A stretch of DNA of 64,000 nt from Cytophagales bacterium. Its GTDB lineage: Bacteria; Bacteroidota; Bacteroidia; Cytophagales; Spirosomataceae. The position numbers were made by a program, and so were the translations under genes. The stretch spans positions 10,692 to 74,691 of the forward strand of contig JAAFKE010000001.1 in assembly GCA_013298215.1 (NCBI GenBank). The letters run 5' to 3'. Under the pieces are notes generated by a model, which ran no database searches, had not been told where the DNA came from, and worked only from the letters and a program-made list of their open reading frames with translations. Positions 19,168-27,644 of the stretch are shown piece after piece. How positions within the stretch are numbered: the first letter of the stretch is position 1; each line of letters starts with the position of its first letter.

Positions 19168-20145
19168 TTATTCTGCTAAATAGTTTACCTCGACCATAAA
19201 ACGGCGGTTGCCTGGCGACAGTTTTTCTTGGGCGCGCGCCGATAGTTTTATCAAGATGCGGTCGTTGGCACCAATTTCGGCCAATTTTCCGATTACTTTC
19301 ACCCATATTCCCACCCCCGTCGATACGTTTCGCACCTGCAACAGCGTGCCAACCGACGCGCTGCGGTGCAAGGCAAGGTATTTGTTAGAATTGTCGTTGG
19401 CATCTATCACCTCCGCCACGCCCGACTCCACCATCCGCTTGCCACTTACCGACACCTTGGCGGGGCGCGGTGGCGCGTCGGTTTCCTCTTCGGTTGGTTT
19501 GGGTTGGCTTTTTTCGGCCGCCTTTTTGGGTACCTCCTTCGTTTTTATCGGCTCGGCAAGGGCTATTTTTGCGCTATCGGTCTTTGGGGCAACCGCCAAA
19601 TCTGCCTTCGATCTGCCCGATTCTTTGAAGGCCACCTCCGACACGATGAGTTCTTGCCCCGCCGTGAGACCATCCTGTAAAAGCCCGTTCCAACGCCTAA
19701 TATCGGCCATACTAACACCGTTTTGAATGGCCACTCGGTACAAATTTTGCCCCTCCTCCACTTTATAAATACCTCTAAGCGCGGGTTTGACCACGGGCTC
19801 GGCGGTGGGTGCAGGCTTAGGCGCATCTACTTTTGGGGGCTCAATCTTGGCAACCGTTTCTTTTGGTTTGGCGGCCGTACTTTTGCCAGCGTAGGGCACG
19901 AGCAGCCTTTGGCCAGTAGCCAAGTTATCGCCAAGCCCAGGGTTGGCGGCTTTTAGGGCTTGGATGGTTGTCTTGTATTTTCGCATGACGGCGTATAAAG
20001 TTTGGCCACCCTCTACTTGGTGCAACACAAACGTTTTTCCATCTTTTTTTTCGCTGCCGACCGAATCTACGGGATACGCTTTTGCCCAAACTGACGCACC
20101 AGTTGTGAAGATCAAAAATAAAATTACCTTAATTTTTGTGGCCAT
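19168..20145 (-). CDS. Exported protein with two LysM repeats and an RlpA-like barrel
   Basis: 325 residues. Signal peptide (about residues 1-22), a first LysM (HQVEGGQTLYAVMRKY, residues about 43-85), a Pro/Lys linker, a second LysM (KVEEGQNLYRVAIQNG), and a long Lys/Pro-rich linker. The C-terminal domain resembles the double-psi beta-barrel of RlpA-like proteins (LHRSASVGTLLQVRN through ILIKLSARAQEKL). LysM binds peptidoglycan; the RlpA catalytic triad is not evident, so enzyme activity is uncertain. Sits 21 bp after the DUF4905-like gene and 1 bp before the small membrane gene. Confidence 0.88.
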   Translation of the reverse strand: MATKIKVILFLIFTTGASVWAKAYPVDSVGSEKKDGKTFVLHQVEGGQTLYAVMRKYKTTIQALKAANPGLGDNLATGQRLLVPYAGKSTAAKPKETVAKIEPPKVDAPKPAPTAEPVVKPALRGIYKVEEGQNLYRVAIQNGVSMADIRRWNGLLQDGLTAGQELIVSEVAFKESGRSKADLAVAPKTDSAKIALAEPIKTKEVPKKAAEKSQPKPTEEETDAPPRPAKVSVSGKRMVESGVAEVIDANDNSNKYLALHRSASVGTLLQVRNVSTGVGIWVKVIGKLAEIGANDRILIKLSARAQEKLSPGNRRFMVEVNYLAE

Positions 20146-20166
20146 GTCTAATTACCTGCTATTTGA

Positions 20167-20862
20167 TTAATTGAATCCGAGGACAACAAATTCATTTTTA
20201 TTTTTTACAAAGTAAAGGTTTTTATCCGAAATCAGAAAAGAAACCGGGGTTAGGCCCACCAAGTTGTTAGCCAACGGCTCCGAAAGCACCGTTTTACCGT
20301 TTTTATCGACTACCAAAATGGCTTGATTTAATTCGTTGTCGGTGCGGTAGTAAAACGTAAGCACCACGTGGCCATTGAGTTCGGCGTACTCGATGGTTTC
20401 GACGGGCTTATTTTTGGTCTGGTTGCAGACAAACCGCGCCATTTCCTCAAAGTGGGTACTTTCGGCGGTATATGCGGCTGGAAATTTGAAAAAATGTTGG
20501 GCTGCGGTAGTTGCAATCGGTATTTGAGTTGCTTCGGCGGTTGTTCCGTCGGCGGCATTGAGCATAAAAGTACCGCGCGGAGCGGGTTGAGTAGCATCAG
20601 AAAACTGTTTGATAACAACCAAACCACGCTGAAAGCCCGCCAAACTTTCCCACCAATCTGCTGCCCGCCGCTGCCACACAACAGCACCCGAAACCCCGTC
20701 GATGGCAGTCCAACGCACACTTTTAGTGGCCTTGTTTCGGGTTTCGACGATTACCAACTGGGCAGACTGTTCGGTGGGTATTTCGTCGAAAACAACCCGC
20801 CACACCTGCCCCTCAAAACAATGGCTCGCTACAACCTCCATGGCATAAAAAAAATAGTTCAA
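20167..20862 (-). CDS. DUF4905-like hypothetical protein
   Basis: 231 residues without signal peptide or membrane segment. The content of alternating strands (VWRVVFDE, AQLVIVETRN, HVVLTFYYRTD, AILVVDKNGK, NLYFVKNKNEFVVLGF) suggests an incomplete beta-propeller-like fold and resembles the Cytophagales family DUF4905, recalled rather than searched. The start could instead be the ATG at 20841 (MEVVASHC). Probably first gene of the unit that includes the LysM protein and the small membrane protein. Confidence 0.65.
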   Translation of the reverse strand: MNYFFYAMEVVASHCFEGQVWRVVFDEIPTEQSAQLVIVETRNKATKSVRWTAIDGVSGAVVWQRRAADWWESLAGFQRGLVVIKQFSDATQPAPRGTFMLNAADGTTAEATQIPIATTAAQHFFKFPAAYTAESTHFEEMARFVCNQTKNKPVETIEYAELNGHVVLTFYYRTDNELNQAILVVDKNGKTVLSEPLANNLVGLTPVSFLISDKNLYFVKNKNEFVVLGFN

Positions 20863-20978
20863 ACAAAACTACGGCTTTCGGGAGTCAGTTTGCAAAACAA
20901 TTCTGAAAAGCATCGGTCAAGAGTTTCGTTAAGGTGGGTATTTTAACTTATTTTGCAGTCCAAAAATACAGACCTTCC

Positions 20979-22169
20979 ATGACCAATCGATACGCCCAGC
21001 GCGGGGTTTCATCCCAAAAAGAAGACGTACACCGCGCCATTGCCCAGTTAGACAAGGGGCTTTTTCCGAAGGCTTTCTGCAAAATTGTCCCCGACGTACT
21101 GTCGGCCGACCCTGACTTCTGCACCATCATGCACGCCGACGGCGCGGGAACAAAATCGTCGTTGGCCTACTTGTACTGGCGCGAAACGGGGGATCTTTCG
21201 GTGTGGCGGGGTATTGCCCAAGATGCCGTGGTGATGAACACCGACGACCTGATTTGTGCGGGTGCAACTGGGCCGATGCTGCTGTCGTCGACCATTGGGC
21301 GCAACAAAAACTTGATTCCTGGCGAAGTCATCGCCGAGATAATCAGCGGAACGGAAGAGGTTTTGGCCATGCTACGCGACCACGGAATTGAGATTTATAG
21401 CACTGGCGGCGAAACCGCCGATGTGGGCGATTTGGTGCGAACGATCATCGTGGATAGCACGGTGGTGGCGAGGATGAAACGCGCCGACGTGATCTCGAAC
21501 GACAACATTCGGGCGGGCGACGTGGTGGTGGGTTTGGCATCTTACGGGCAGGCAGCCTACGAAAAAACGTATAACGGTGGCATGGGTTCAAACGGACTGA
21601 CATCGGCGCGGCACGACGTTTTGGCGCACGAGTTGGCCGCCAAATACCCCGAAAGTTTCGACCCAAACATAGACAAGTCGTTGATATACAGTGGAAAAAA
21701 GCAACTGACGGAAGAAATGCCAGCCACGGACGATCAACCAGCCATTTCGGTGGGACAACTTATCCTGTCGCCCACGCGCACCTACGCGCCAGTGGCCAAA
21801 GTGCTGCTCGACGAGCTCCGCCCGCACATTCACGGCATGGTCCATTGCAGCGGCGGCGCACAAACCAAGGTACTGCACTTTATCGAAAACCTCCACGTTA
21901 TTAAAGACAATTTGCTGCCCATTCCGACGCTATTCAGGCTCATTCAGTCGCAAAGTAACACGGCCTGGCGCGAAATGTACGAGGTCTTCAACATGGGGCA
22001 TCGGCTCGAGGTGTACTTGGCGGAGCAACACGCCGAGCGCGTTATCGAAATAGCAAAATCGTTCGGGGTTGAGGCCCAAATCATTGGCCGAGTAGAAGCG
22101 CACCCGCGTAAGAAAGTGACGATTCGCAGCGAGGTGGGCGAATTTGAGTACGAACCGCCCACTTTATGA
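20979..22169 (+). CDS. purM: Phosphoribosylformylglycinamidine cyclo-ligase (AIR synthase)
   Basis: Fifth step of purine synthesis: ATP-dependent closure of FGAM to AIR. 396 residues from the ATG at 20979, chosen because MTNRYAQRGVSSQKEDV is the conserved start of the Bacteroidota form; the frame itself reaches 20934. HADGAGTKSS, MNTDDLICAGA, STGGETADVGDLVRT and YNGGMGSNGLTSARHD are the substrate- and ATP-binding motifs. Longer than E. coli PurM (345) as usual in this phylum. Its stop TGA falls within the ATGA that also forms the first, dead copy of the hyuA start. Confidence 0.95.
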   Translation: MTNRYAQRGVSSQKEDVHRAIAQLDKGLFPKAFCKIVPDVLSADPDFCTIMHADGAGTKSSLAYLYWRETGDLSVWRGIAQDAVVMNTDDLICAGATGPMLLSSTIGRNKNLIPGEVIAEIISGTEEVLAMLRDHGIEIYSTGGETADVGDLVRTIIVDSTVVARMKRADVISNDNIRAGDVVVGLASYGQAAYEKTYNGGMGSNGLTSARHDVLAHELAAKYPESFDPNIDKSLIYSGKKQLTEEMPATDDQPAISVGQLILSPTRTYAPVAKVLLDELRPHIHGMVHCSGGAQTKVLHFIENLHVIKDNLLPIPTLFRLIQSQSNTAWREMYEVFNMGHRLEVYLAEQHAERVIEIAKSFGVEAQIIGRVEAHPRKKVTIRSEVGEFEYEPPTL

Positions 22170-22200
22170 CCTACCGCCCCGGCATTGATATTGGTGGCAC
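22153..22200. repeat. 48-bp direct repeat, copy 1 (purM end / hyuA start remnant)
   Basis: Identical at 46 of 48 positions to 22661-22708. Holds the last codons of purM, the ATGA junction, and what would be the first codons of hyuA (MTYRPGIDIGGT). Here the frame soon leaves the hyuA sequence, so this copy is only a remnant. Confidence 0.95.
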
Positions 22201-22223
22201 AATAGAAAATTCCACTAACTTTG
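22191..22223 (+). promoter_or_regulatory. Likely promoter of the DUF2281/PIN module
   Basis: TTG (22191-22193), 22 bp, then TAACTTTG (22216-22223), an exact match to the TAnnTTTG element. Start expected near 22230, 13 nt before the antitoxin ATG. The -33 part lies inside the duplicated hyuA fragment. Confidence 0.55.
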
Positions 22224-22242
22224 TAAAAAACAACTTATCGCC

Positions 22243-22443
22243 ATGTCAAATATACAGTTGTATCATCAAATCATGACTTTACCACAAGAAATGCAGCACC
22301 AAATAGCAGATTTTGTGGAGTTTTTGAAGTACAAAAATCAAAATCAAAATCCTAAAAAACGAACAGCAGGTTTGGCAAAAGGGTTGGTTGAAATGACCCC
22401 AGACTTTGAAGAACCCTTGGAAGATTTTAAAGATTATGTGTAA
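22243..22443 (+). CDS. DUF2281 antitoxin-like protein (VapB type)
   Basis: 66 residues with the DUF2281 layout: a LYHQIMTLPQEMQHQIADFVEFLKYK-like helical N-terminus and the conserved tail EEPLEDFKDYV. Members usually sit before a PIN-domain toxin and are thought to act as VapB-type antitoxins. Overlaps the start of the PIN remnant by 8 bp, the normal arrangement. It lies between the two 48-bp repeats, so it is part of an inserted module. Confidence 0.85.
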   Translation: MSNIQLYHQIMTLPQEMQHQIADFVEFLKYKNQNQNPKKRTAGLAKGLVEMTPDFEEPLEDFKDYV

Positions 22444-22660
22444 TGGATTGATTGACAAAAGTATGTTCATATTAATAGAGCAATCCGGCTTTCAGTTACT
22501 CCCTATTTTCCCCAATCATTTACTCAAAAATGCCCGTTTGGAGTCGTATCACCGCGACCCATTCGATAGATTAATAATTGCACAAGCCATTACTGAAAAT
22601 TTCACAATTATTACCAAAGATGCCCTTTTTAGTGCTTATCGGGTTGATTTGCTTTGGTAA
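22436..22660 (+). pseudogene. Truncated PIN-domain (VapC-like) toxin
   Basis: From the ATG at 22436, overlapping the antitoxin stop, the frame codes only about 74 residues. The C-terminal half of a PIN toxin is clear: EQSGFQLLPI, then YHRDPFDRLIIAQA, TIITKDALF and the final VDLLW. The N-terminal part with the first catalytic aspartate (LLDTxxxLW) and the middle glutamate is missing, so only some acidic residues remain. An internal deletion just after the start is the simplest reading. It is probably not an active nuclease. Confidence 0.75.
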
Positions 22661-22708
22661 AACCGCTCACTTTATGACCTACCGCCTCGGCATTGATATT
22701 GGTGGCAC
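22661..22708. repeat. 48-bp direct repeat, copy 2 (working hyuA start)
   Basis: Second copy of the purM/hyuA junction, two C/T differences from 22153-22200. It provides the true hyuA start codon at 22674. The two copies bracket the antitoxin/toxin module exactly. Confidence 0.95.
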
Positions 22709-24755
22709 TTTCACCGACCTTGTATTATTGGAAGAACAAACGGGCAACTTGTTCTTTGGCAAAACCCTTACGACCTACGACAACCCCGCCAACGGAATTT
22801 TGAAGGGAACGACCGAACTCCTCGAAAAACGGGGTATCACCGCGTCCCAAGTGCGCAATATTGTGCACGGCACCACGCTCGTGACCAACGCCGTGATTGA
22901 ACGACGCGGCGCAAAAACGGGCTTAATTACGACCAAAGGATTTGAGGATGTACTGGAAATTGGCCGCGAACTCCGATACGACATTTACGACATTTTCTTG
23001 ACCGTCCCCGAGCCGCTCGTACCGCGCAATTTGCGCCTGGGCGTGGCCGAACGCATTGATTTTCAAGGCAATATCATAACCCCGTTGGACCTGCCAGCCG
23101 TCGAAACCCAGGTAGACAAACTGGTAGCCGAAGGTTGCCAGTCCATTGCCGTTTGCTTTTTGCAGTCTTTCACCAATCCTACCCACGAGCGCGCCGTGGG
23201 AGATTTTATTAAACAAAAATACCCGAATATTTACGTCAGTTTGTCGGTGGACGTGATGCCCGAAATACGTGAGTACGAACGCGCTTCGGCCACGGCCATG
23301 AACGCCTACGTGCAACCCATTACCGATCAGTATTTGAGCAATCTCCGCGACCGACTGCACGCGTTGGGTTTTGGGGGAACAATAGAAATTATGATTTCGA
23401 GCGGGCGCTTGACCACCCTGGACGGCGCGCGCAAAACGCCCATTCAGCTTTTGGAGTCGGGGCCAGCGGGCGGAACAATGGCGGGGGTTTTTTACGGAAA
23501 ACTAACGGGCATCAAAGACCTGTTGGCTTTCGATATGGGTGGTACTACGGCCAAGGCATCGATGATTTTTAACCTAAAACCCGAAATCACCAATCAGTTT
23601 GAGGCGGCGCGGGTGATGCGCTTCAAAAAGGGCTCGGGGCTGCCCGTCAGGATTCCCGTCATCGACATGATCGAGATCGGCGCGGGCGGCGGCAGCATTG
23701 CCTACGTAGATAAACTGGGGCTACTCAGAGTTGGGCCCGAAAGTGCGGCATCCGAGCCAGGCCCCGCCTGCTACGGGCGTGGCGGCACGCGCCCCACCGT
23801 AACCGACACCGACTTGGTGCTGGGCTACTTGAACCCCGATTATTTTTTGGGCGGCACCATGCAGCTCGACCTCGAAGCCGCCCGAACGGCCATCGACCAG
23901 CACATTGCCAAACCACTGAATATCAGCATCGAAGCCGCCGCAATGGGCGTGCACCGCATCGTGAACGAAAACATGGCCAACGCCGCGCGGGTACACATTT
24001 TAGAGAAAGGCCACGACCCGCGCCTGTATAGCATGACGGCATTTGGCGGGGCGGGGCCCGTGCACGCTTTTGGCGTGGCGCGGCTCTTGGGCAGCCCGCA
24101 GGTTGTAGTGCCCGTTGGCTCGGGGGTGCTGTCGGCGTTGGGTTTTTTGGTGTCGCCCGTGGCCAACGAAAGCATCCGCAGCTACGTTTGCTCAATGAAT
24201 ACGATCGACTGGCAACGACTGAACGGCTACCTTGCCGAAATGGAAGCCGAAGGGCTGGCGTTTTTGGAACAAGCGGGGGTCGTCGATCTGCCCATTACCA
24301 TCGCTCGCGTGGCTGATATGCGCTACTCTGGGCAGGGCCACGAGATCAGCGTGGAGATTCCAGACGGTGTTTTGCTGCAAAACTCGGCACTAAAAATAGA
24401 AGAAAACTTCAAAAAAGAATACCACCTGCGCTACGGAAAACTCATTGAAGGCATTGGCATTGAAGCCGTTACGTGGCGGGTTGTTGTGAGCGGCCCAGTG
24501 CCAGAAGTTATCCCACGGCAAGTGGTGGCTACGTCCCAAAATTCGGAACACGCCCTGAAAGGCTACCGAAAAGTATTGCTGGCAGGAGAACCACTCGCCT
24601 CGAACGTGCCCGTGTATGGACGCTACGACCTGCAAGTTGGCGACAGTTTCGACGGCCCAGCCGTTATTGAGGAGATCGAGTGCACTTTTGTGGTGGGGAC
24701 AAATGCCACGGTGCGAATTGACGAATTTCGTAATATTGTAGTAGAAATGCACTAA
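22674..24755 (+). CDS. hyuA: Hydantoinase/oxoprolinase family subunit A
   Basis: 693 residues from the ATG at 22674. The frame extends upstream to 22578, but that overlaps the PIN remnant, and MTYRLGIDIGGTFTDLVLLE is the canonical start. ASKHA-type ATPase fold with IDIGGTFTD, HGTTLVTNAV, DMGGTTAKAS, GAGGGSIAYVD and AFGGAGPVHAFG. The family includes N-methylhydantoinase, 5-oxoprolinase and acetone carboxylase subunits; with HyuB it opens cyclic amides at the cost of ATP. The substrate is not determined. Originally it likely overlapped the purM stop directly. Confidence 0.93.
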   Translation: MTYRLGIDIGGTFTDLVLLEEQTGNLFFGKTLTTYDNPANGILKGTTELLEKRGITASQVRNIVHGTTLVTNAVIERRGAKTGLITTKGFEDVLEIGRELRYDIYDIFLTVPEPLVPRNLRLGVAERIDFQGNIITPLDLPAVETQVDKLVAEGCQSIAVCFLQSFTNPTHERAVGDFIKQKYPNIYVSLSVDVMPEIREYERASATAMNAYVQPITDQYLSNLRDRLHALGFGGTIEIMISSGRLTTLDGARKTPIQLLESGPAGGTMAGVFYGKLTGIKDLLAFDMGGTTAKASMIFNLKPEITNQFEAARVMRFKKGSGLPVRIPVIDMIEIGAGGGSIAYVDKLGLLRVGPESAASEPGPACYGRGGTRPTVTDTDLVLGYLNPDYFLGGTMQLDLEAARTAIDQHIAKPLNISIEAAAMGVHRIVNENMANAARVHILEKGHDPRLYSMTAFGGAGPVHAFGVARLLGSPQVVVPVGSGVLSALGFLVSPVANESIRSYVCSMNTIDWQRLNGYLAEMEAEGLAFLEQAGVVDLPITIARVADMRYSGQGHEISVEIPDGVLLQNSALKIEENFKKEYHLRYGKLIEGIGIEAVTWRVVVSGPVPEVIPRQVVATSQNSEHALKGYRKVLLAGEPLASNVPVYGRYDLQVGDSFDGPAVIEEIECTFVVGTNATVRIDEFRNIVVEMH

Positions 24756-24780
24756 AATCATCAGCACGAAACTTTATTTT

Positions 24781-25365
24781 ATGCCAGTAAATACCGTTGC
24801 CATACAGCCTATGCAGGCCGAAGAGTTGTCCGAGTTGTGTCAGCAGATTTACCGAGAAGTGTATCCGTATTTGTGGCACGATGGCGGCGAGTGGTATATG
24901 CAAACGCGCTACAATGCACTTCAATTGAAAACCGAAATTGAACACCCGAACGTGGCTTATTATTTTATTGAAAATACTGATAATCAATTCGTTGGACACC
25001 TAAAACTAAATCTTGACTCTAACGCAATAGCAGGCAATACCAAGTCGTATGGCGATAGTTTAACAAAATTGTATGACCCTGAAACTGCCCAAGAAATGGC
25101 CTCACTGAGTGGCTTAGAATTGGAGCGTATCTACCTTTTAAGCAACGCAACGGGCAAAGGAATGGGCCAAGAAACGCTTAATTTTGTACTAAAAGAAGCC
25201 CAATTGCTGCACAAAGATTACGTGTGGTTGCACGTGATGGATAGCTCGCCCGCCAAAAAATTGTACGAAAAGAACGGCTTCGTAGCCTGCGGCGAAACCA
25301 TTTTACCTTTTGATTTGATGAAGCCCCAATACCGACGAATGTTTAAAATGTGGAAAAAAATATGA
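24781..25365 (+). CDS. GNAT-family N-acetyltransferase
   Basis: 194 residues. LERIYLLSNATGKGMGQETLNFVL is the acetyl-CoA-binding motif A, and VWLHVMDSSPAKKLYEKNGF is motif B with the usual Tyr/Gly. Lies between hyuA (25 bp upstream) and hyuB (4-bp ATGA overlap), where hyuA and hyuB are normally adjacent, so it may act on the product or an antibiotic-like substrate of the same pathway. That link is inference from position. Confidence 0.88.
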   Translation: MPVNTVAIQPMQAEELSELCQQIYREVYPYLWHDGGEWYMQTRYNALQLKTEIEHPNVAYYFIENTDNQFVGHLKLNLDSNAIAGNTKSYGDSLTKLYDPETAQEMASLSGLELERIYLLSNATGKGMGQETLNFVLKEAQLLHKDYVWLHVMDSSPAKKLYEKNGFVACGETILPFDLMKPQYRRMFKMWKKI

Positions 25366-27035
25366 CCTCTCAAAAATACGACCCCATTACGCTCTCTATT
25401 TTGTGGGCGCGGCTGCTGGCCATTGTAGATGAGGCTGGCACTACCCTCCAACGCACCAGTTTTAGCACTGTCACGCGTGAGTCGAACGATTTTGCGGTGG
25501 TGCTCATGGACGCGCAGGGGCGCAGCATTGCCCAGTCGAGCATTAGCGTACCGTCGTTTTTGGGCGTGTTACCCATGCTCACTCAGGCACTCTTGCGCGA
25601 CTATTTTCCGTTAGAAACTTGGCAAGACGGTGACGTTGTGATGACCAACGATCCTTGGCTCTGCGCGGGCCACAAACCCGACATTGGCTTGGTATCGCCC
25701 ATTTTTAGACAAAATAATTCCTCCATCGGGGGGGAAGGGGGGCTGGTCGGTTTCATCGGCACCATTGCCCACTCGCCCGACATGGGCGGCGCACTTTGGG
25801 GTGCGGGCGCACGCGATTTGTACGAAGAAGGACTGATGATTCCTCCCACCAAACTCTACGAAGCGGGCAAACCCAACCAAATGCTGTTCAACATCATCGA
25901 AGCCAACGTGCGCGCCAGTCGCCAAACGCTGGGCGACATCAGGGCGCAGGTGGCCTCTAACGAGCAGGGAATCAGGTCATTGAGCAAAATGATGGACGAA
26001 AACAACATGGCCGACTTGGAAGCCCTTTCTGAACAAGTCATCGAAGCCTCCGAGAAAGCCATGCGCGAGGCCCTCCGCAAAGCCCCTGACGGCACGTACT
26101 GCTACGAATACGATGCCGACGGCGATGGCCTCAACGAGCCTGTGCACATCAAGTGCGCCATAACGATCAAAGACGACGAAATCGAAGTAGATTACGAAGG
26201 CACATCGGGCGCGCACTCGCTGGCCATCAATGCCGTCAAAAATTACGTGTATGCCTACACCGCCTACCCCATCAAGTGCGCTTTTAGTCCCGACGTACCC
26301 AACAACGAAGGCGCGTTTCGGCCCATAAAAGTCAAAGCGCCCAAAGGTTCGTTGCTCAACGCCCAAAAACCCGTGCCGCTCGGCGGGCGGAATATCACGG
26401 GTAATATTCTGCACGCGCCCGTTTTTGGGGCGTTGGCGCAGGCCGTGCCGCTGCAAGTGCAAGCCGACTGCGGTAGCGCGTGCTGGTGCATGGTTTTGAA
26501 CGGTCAAAAAGACATTGTACTCCAAACACCCAACGGCACGGAAAAAGCCCAGACTGAGTTTGTTGAATATTTTTTCTTGAACGGTGGCTACGCCGCACGG
26601 CCGCACTTAGACGGCGTGAACGTGTTGAGTTTTCCGACCAACGTGGCCAACGTGCCAATCGAAGTGTTGGAGCGCGACGCACCGATTTTGGTAACCGAAA
26701 AAAGTTTGCGCCCCAATACGGGCGGCGCGGGCAAATATCGCGGCGGTTTGGGGCAAACGTTTGCCTTCAAAATGGTTGGCAAAGAACCCATTAATTTTTC
26801 TATTTTGACCGAAAAAACCAAAACCTTCCCGCACGGAATCTGCGGCGGGGAGAACGGCGGCGGTGGTAGTTTTGACATTCAGCCGCCACGTTTTTTGCCG
26901 CCCAAAGGCTTAACCAAACTCTACGAAGGCGAACTCGTAACACTCAATCTGCCAGGCGGCGGAGGCTACGGCCCCAAAGCCGAGCGCGACGCGGCAGCTA
27001 TTGCAAATGACGAAGCATTGGGCTATATTTCGTAA
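25362..27035 (+). CDS. hyuB: Hydantoinase/oxoprolinase family subunit B
   Basis: 557 residues from the ATG at 25362, which overlaps the GNAT stop by 4 bp; a GTG four codons earlier (25350) is possible but less likely. Motifs of the HyuB/5-oxoprolinase C-terminal half: RESNDFAVVLMD, TNDPWLCAGHKPDIGL, IAHSPDMGG, EEGLMIPP, and GGAGKYRGGLGQ. Together with HyuA it forms an ATP-dependent amidohydrolase. Its last 14 codons and 3' flank are repeated at 28271-28311. Confidence 0.93.
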   Translation: MTSQKYDPITLSILWARLLAIVDEAGTTLQRTSFSTVTRESNDFAVVLMDAQGRSIAQSSISVPSFLGVLPMLTQALLRDYFPLETWQDGDVVMTNDPWLCAGHKPDIGLVSPIFRQNNSSIGGEGGLVGFIGTIAHSPDMGGALWGAGARDLYEEGLMIPPTKLYEAGKPNQMLFNIIEANVRASRQTLGDIRAQVASNEQGIRSLSKMMDENNMADLEALSEQVIEASEKAMREALRKAPDGTYCYEYDADGDGLNEPVHIKCAITIKDDEIEVDYEGTSGAHSLAINAVKNYVYAYTAYPIKCAFSPDVPNNEGAFRPIKVKAPKGSLLNAQKPVPLGGRNITGNILHAPVFGALAQAVPLQVQADCGSACWCMVLNGQKDIVLQTPNGTEKAQTEFVEYFFLNGGYAARPHLDGVNVLSFPTNVANVPIEVLERDAPILVTEKSLRPNTGGAGKYRGGLGQTFAFKMVGKEPINFSILTEKTKTFPHGICGGENGGGGSFDIQPPRFLPPKGLTKLYEGELVTLNLPGGGGYGPKAERDAAAIANDEALGYIS

Positions 27036-27040
27036 AAATT
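27000..27040. repeat. 41-bp duplicated hyuB end, copy 1
   Basis: The end of hyuB coding AIANDEALGYIS plus stop and a few bases. It matches 28271-28311 at 36 of 41 positions. Together they flank the Uma2 gene pair. Confidence 0.88.
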
Positions 27041-27069
27041 CAAGTTTTGACTATTAAAATATTGGTGAC

Positions 27070-27621
27070 GTGGAAGCAATTGCCGAAAAAACACTTACCT
27101 ACAACGACCTCCTTAAATTGTATCCCGATGAGGCCAGGGTTGAACTTATTGACAACGAAATTTACGAGATGTCTGCTCCTAATTTAGAACACCAAGAAAT
27201 TGTCTTGGAGCTGGCCGTATCTATCCGCCAGTATGCCAAAGACAAACAACTCGGCAAAGTGATCGTTGCCCCTTTTGACGTGGTAATCAATGAAAATCTG
27301 GTTGTGCAGCCAGACATTACTTTTGTTGGCACAGCCAATATTCTCAACTTGCAACAAAGAGGATATTTTGGTGCGCCCGATTTATTGGTCGAAGTTATTT
27401 CTCCGTCCAGCTATACCCGCGACAACTCTAAAAAGAAAAAAATATATGCTGAAGCGGGCGTAAAAGAATATTGGATTGTAGAACCAGCCAACCAAGTAGT
27501 AGAAATTTGGAAGTTAACGGGCAAGGAATACGAACTCCACAGCTACTTGATTGAAAGCGGCGTGGCCCACTCGGCCATTCTGGAAGGATTTGAAGTGGCT
27601 GGCAAAAGCATTTTTGGATAA
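27070..27621 (+). CDS. Uma2-family (DUF820) nuclease-fold protein
   Basis: 183 residues with a GTG start. Restriction-endonuclease-like fold of Uma2: VELIDNEIYEMS, DVVINENLVVQPDITFV, PDLLVEVISPSS and EYWIVEPANQVVEI, with the D-E-xxK-type acidic residues in QPD and LLVEV. Function of the family is largely unknown; it is abundant in Cyanobacteria and Bacteroidota and may be linked to mobile DNA. No partner is obvious. First of two adjacent Uma2 genes. Confidence 0.88.
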   Translation: MEAIAEKTLTYNDLLKLYPDEARVELIDNEIYEMSAPNLEHQEIVLELAVSIRQYAKDKQLGKVIVAPFDVVINENLVVQPDITFVGTANILNLQQRGYFGAPDLLVEVISPSSYTRDNSKKKKIYAEAGVKEYWIVEPANQVVEIWKLTGKEYELHSYLIESGVAHSAILEGFEVAGKSIFG

Positions 27622-27644
27622 TTTTCAACCTTGATTTCAAAAAC

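Noticed and set aside
22578-22673. N-terminal extension of HyuA
   Set aside because: It runs through the PIN remnant; the canonical HyuA start is at 22674 in the repeated junction.
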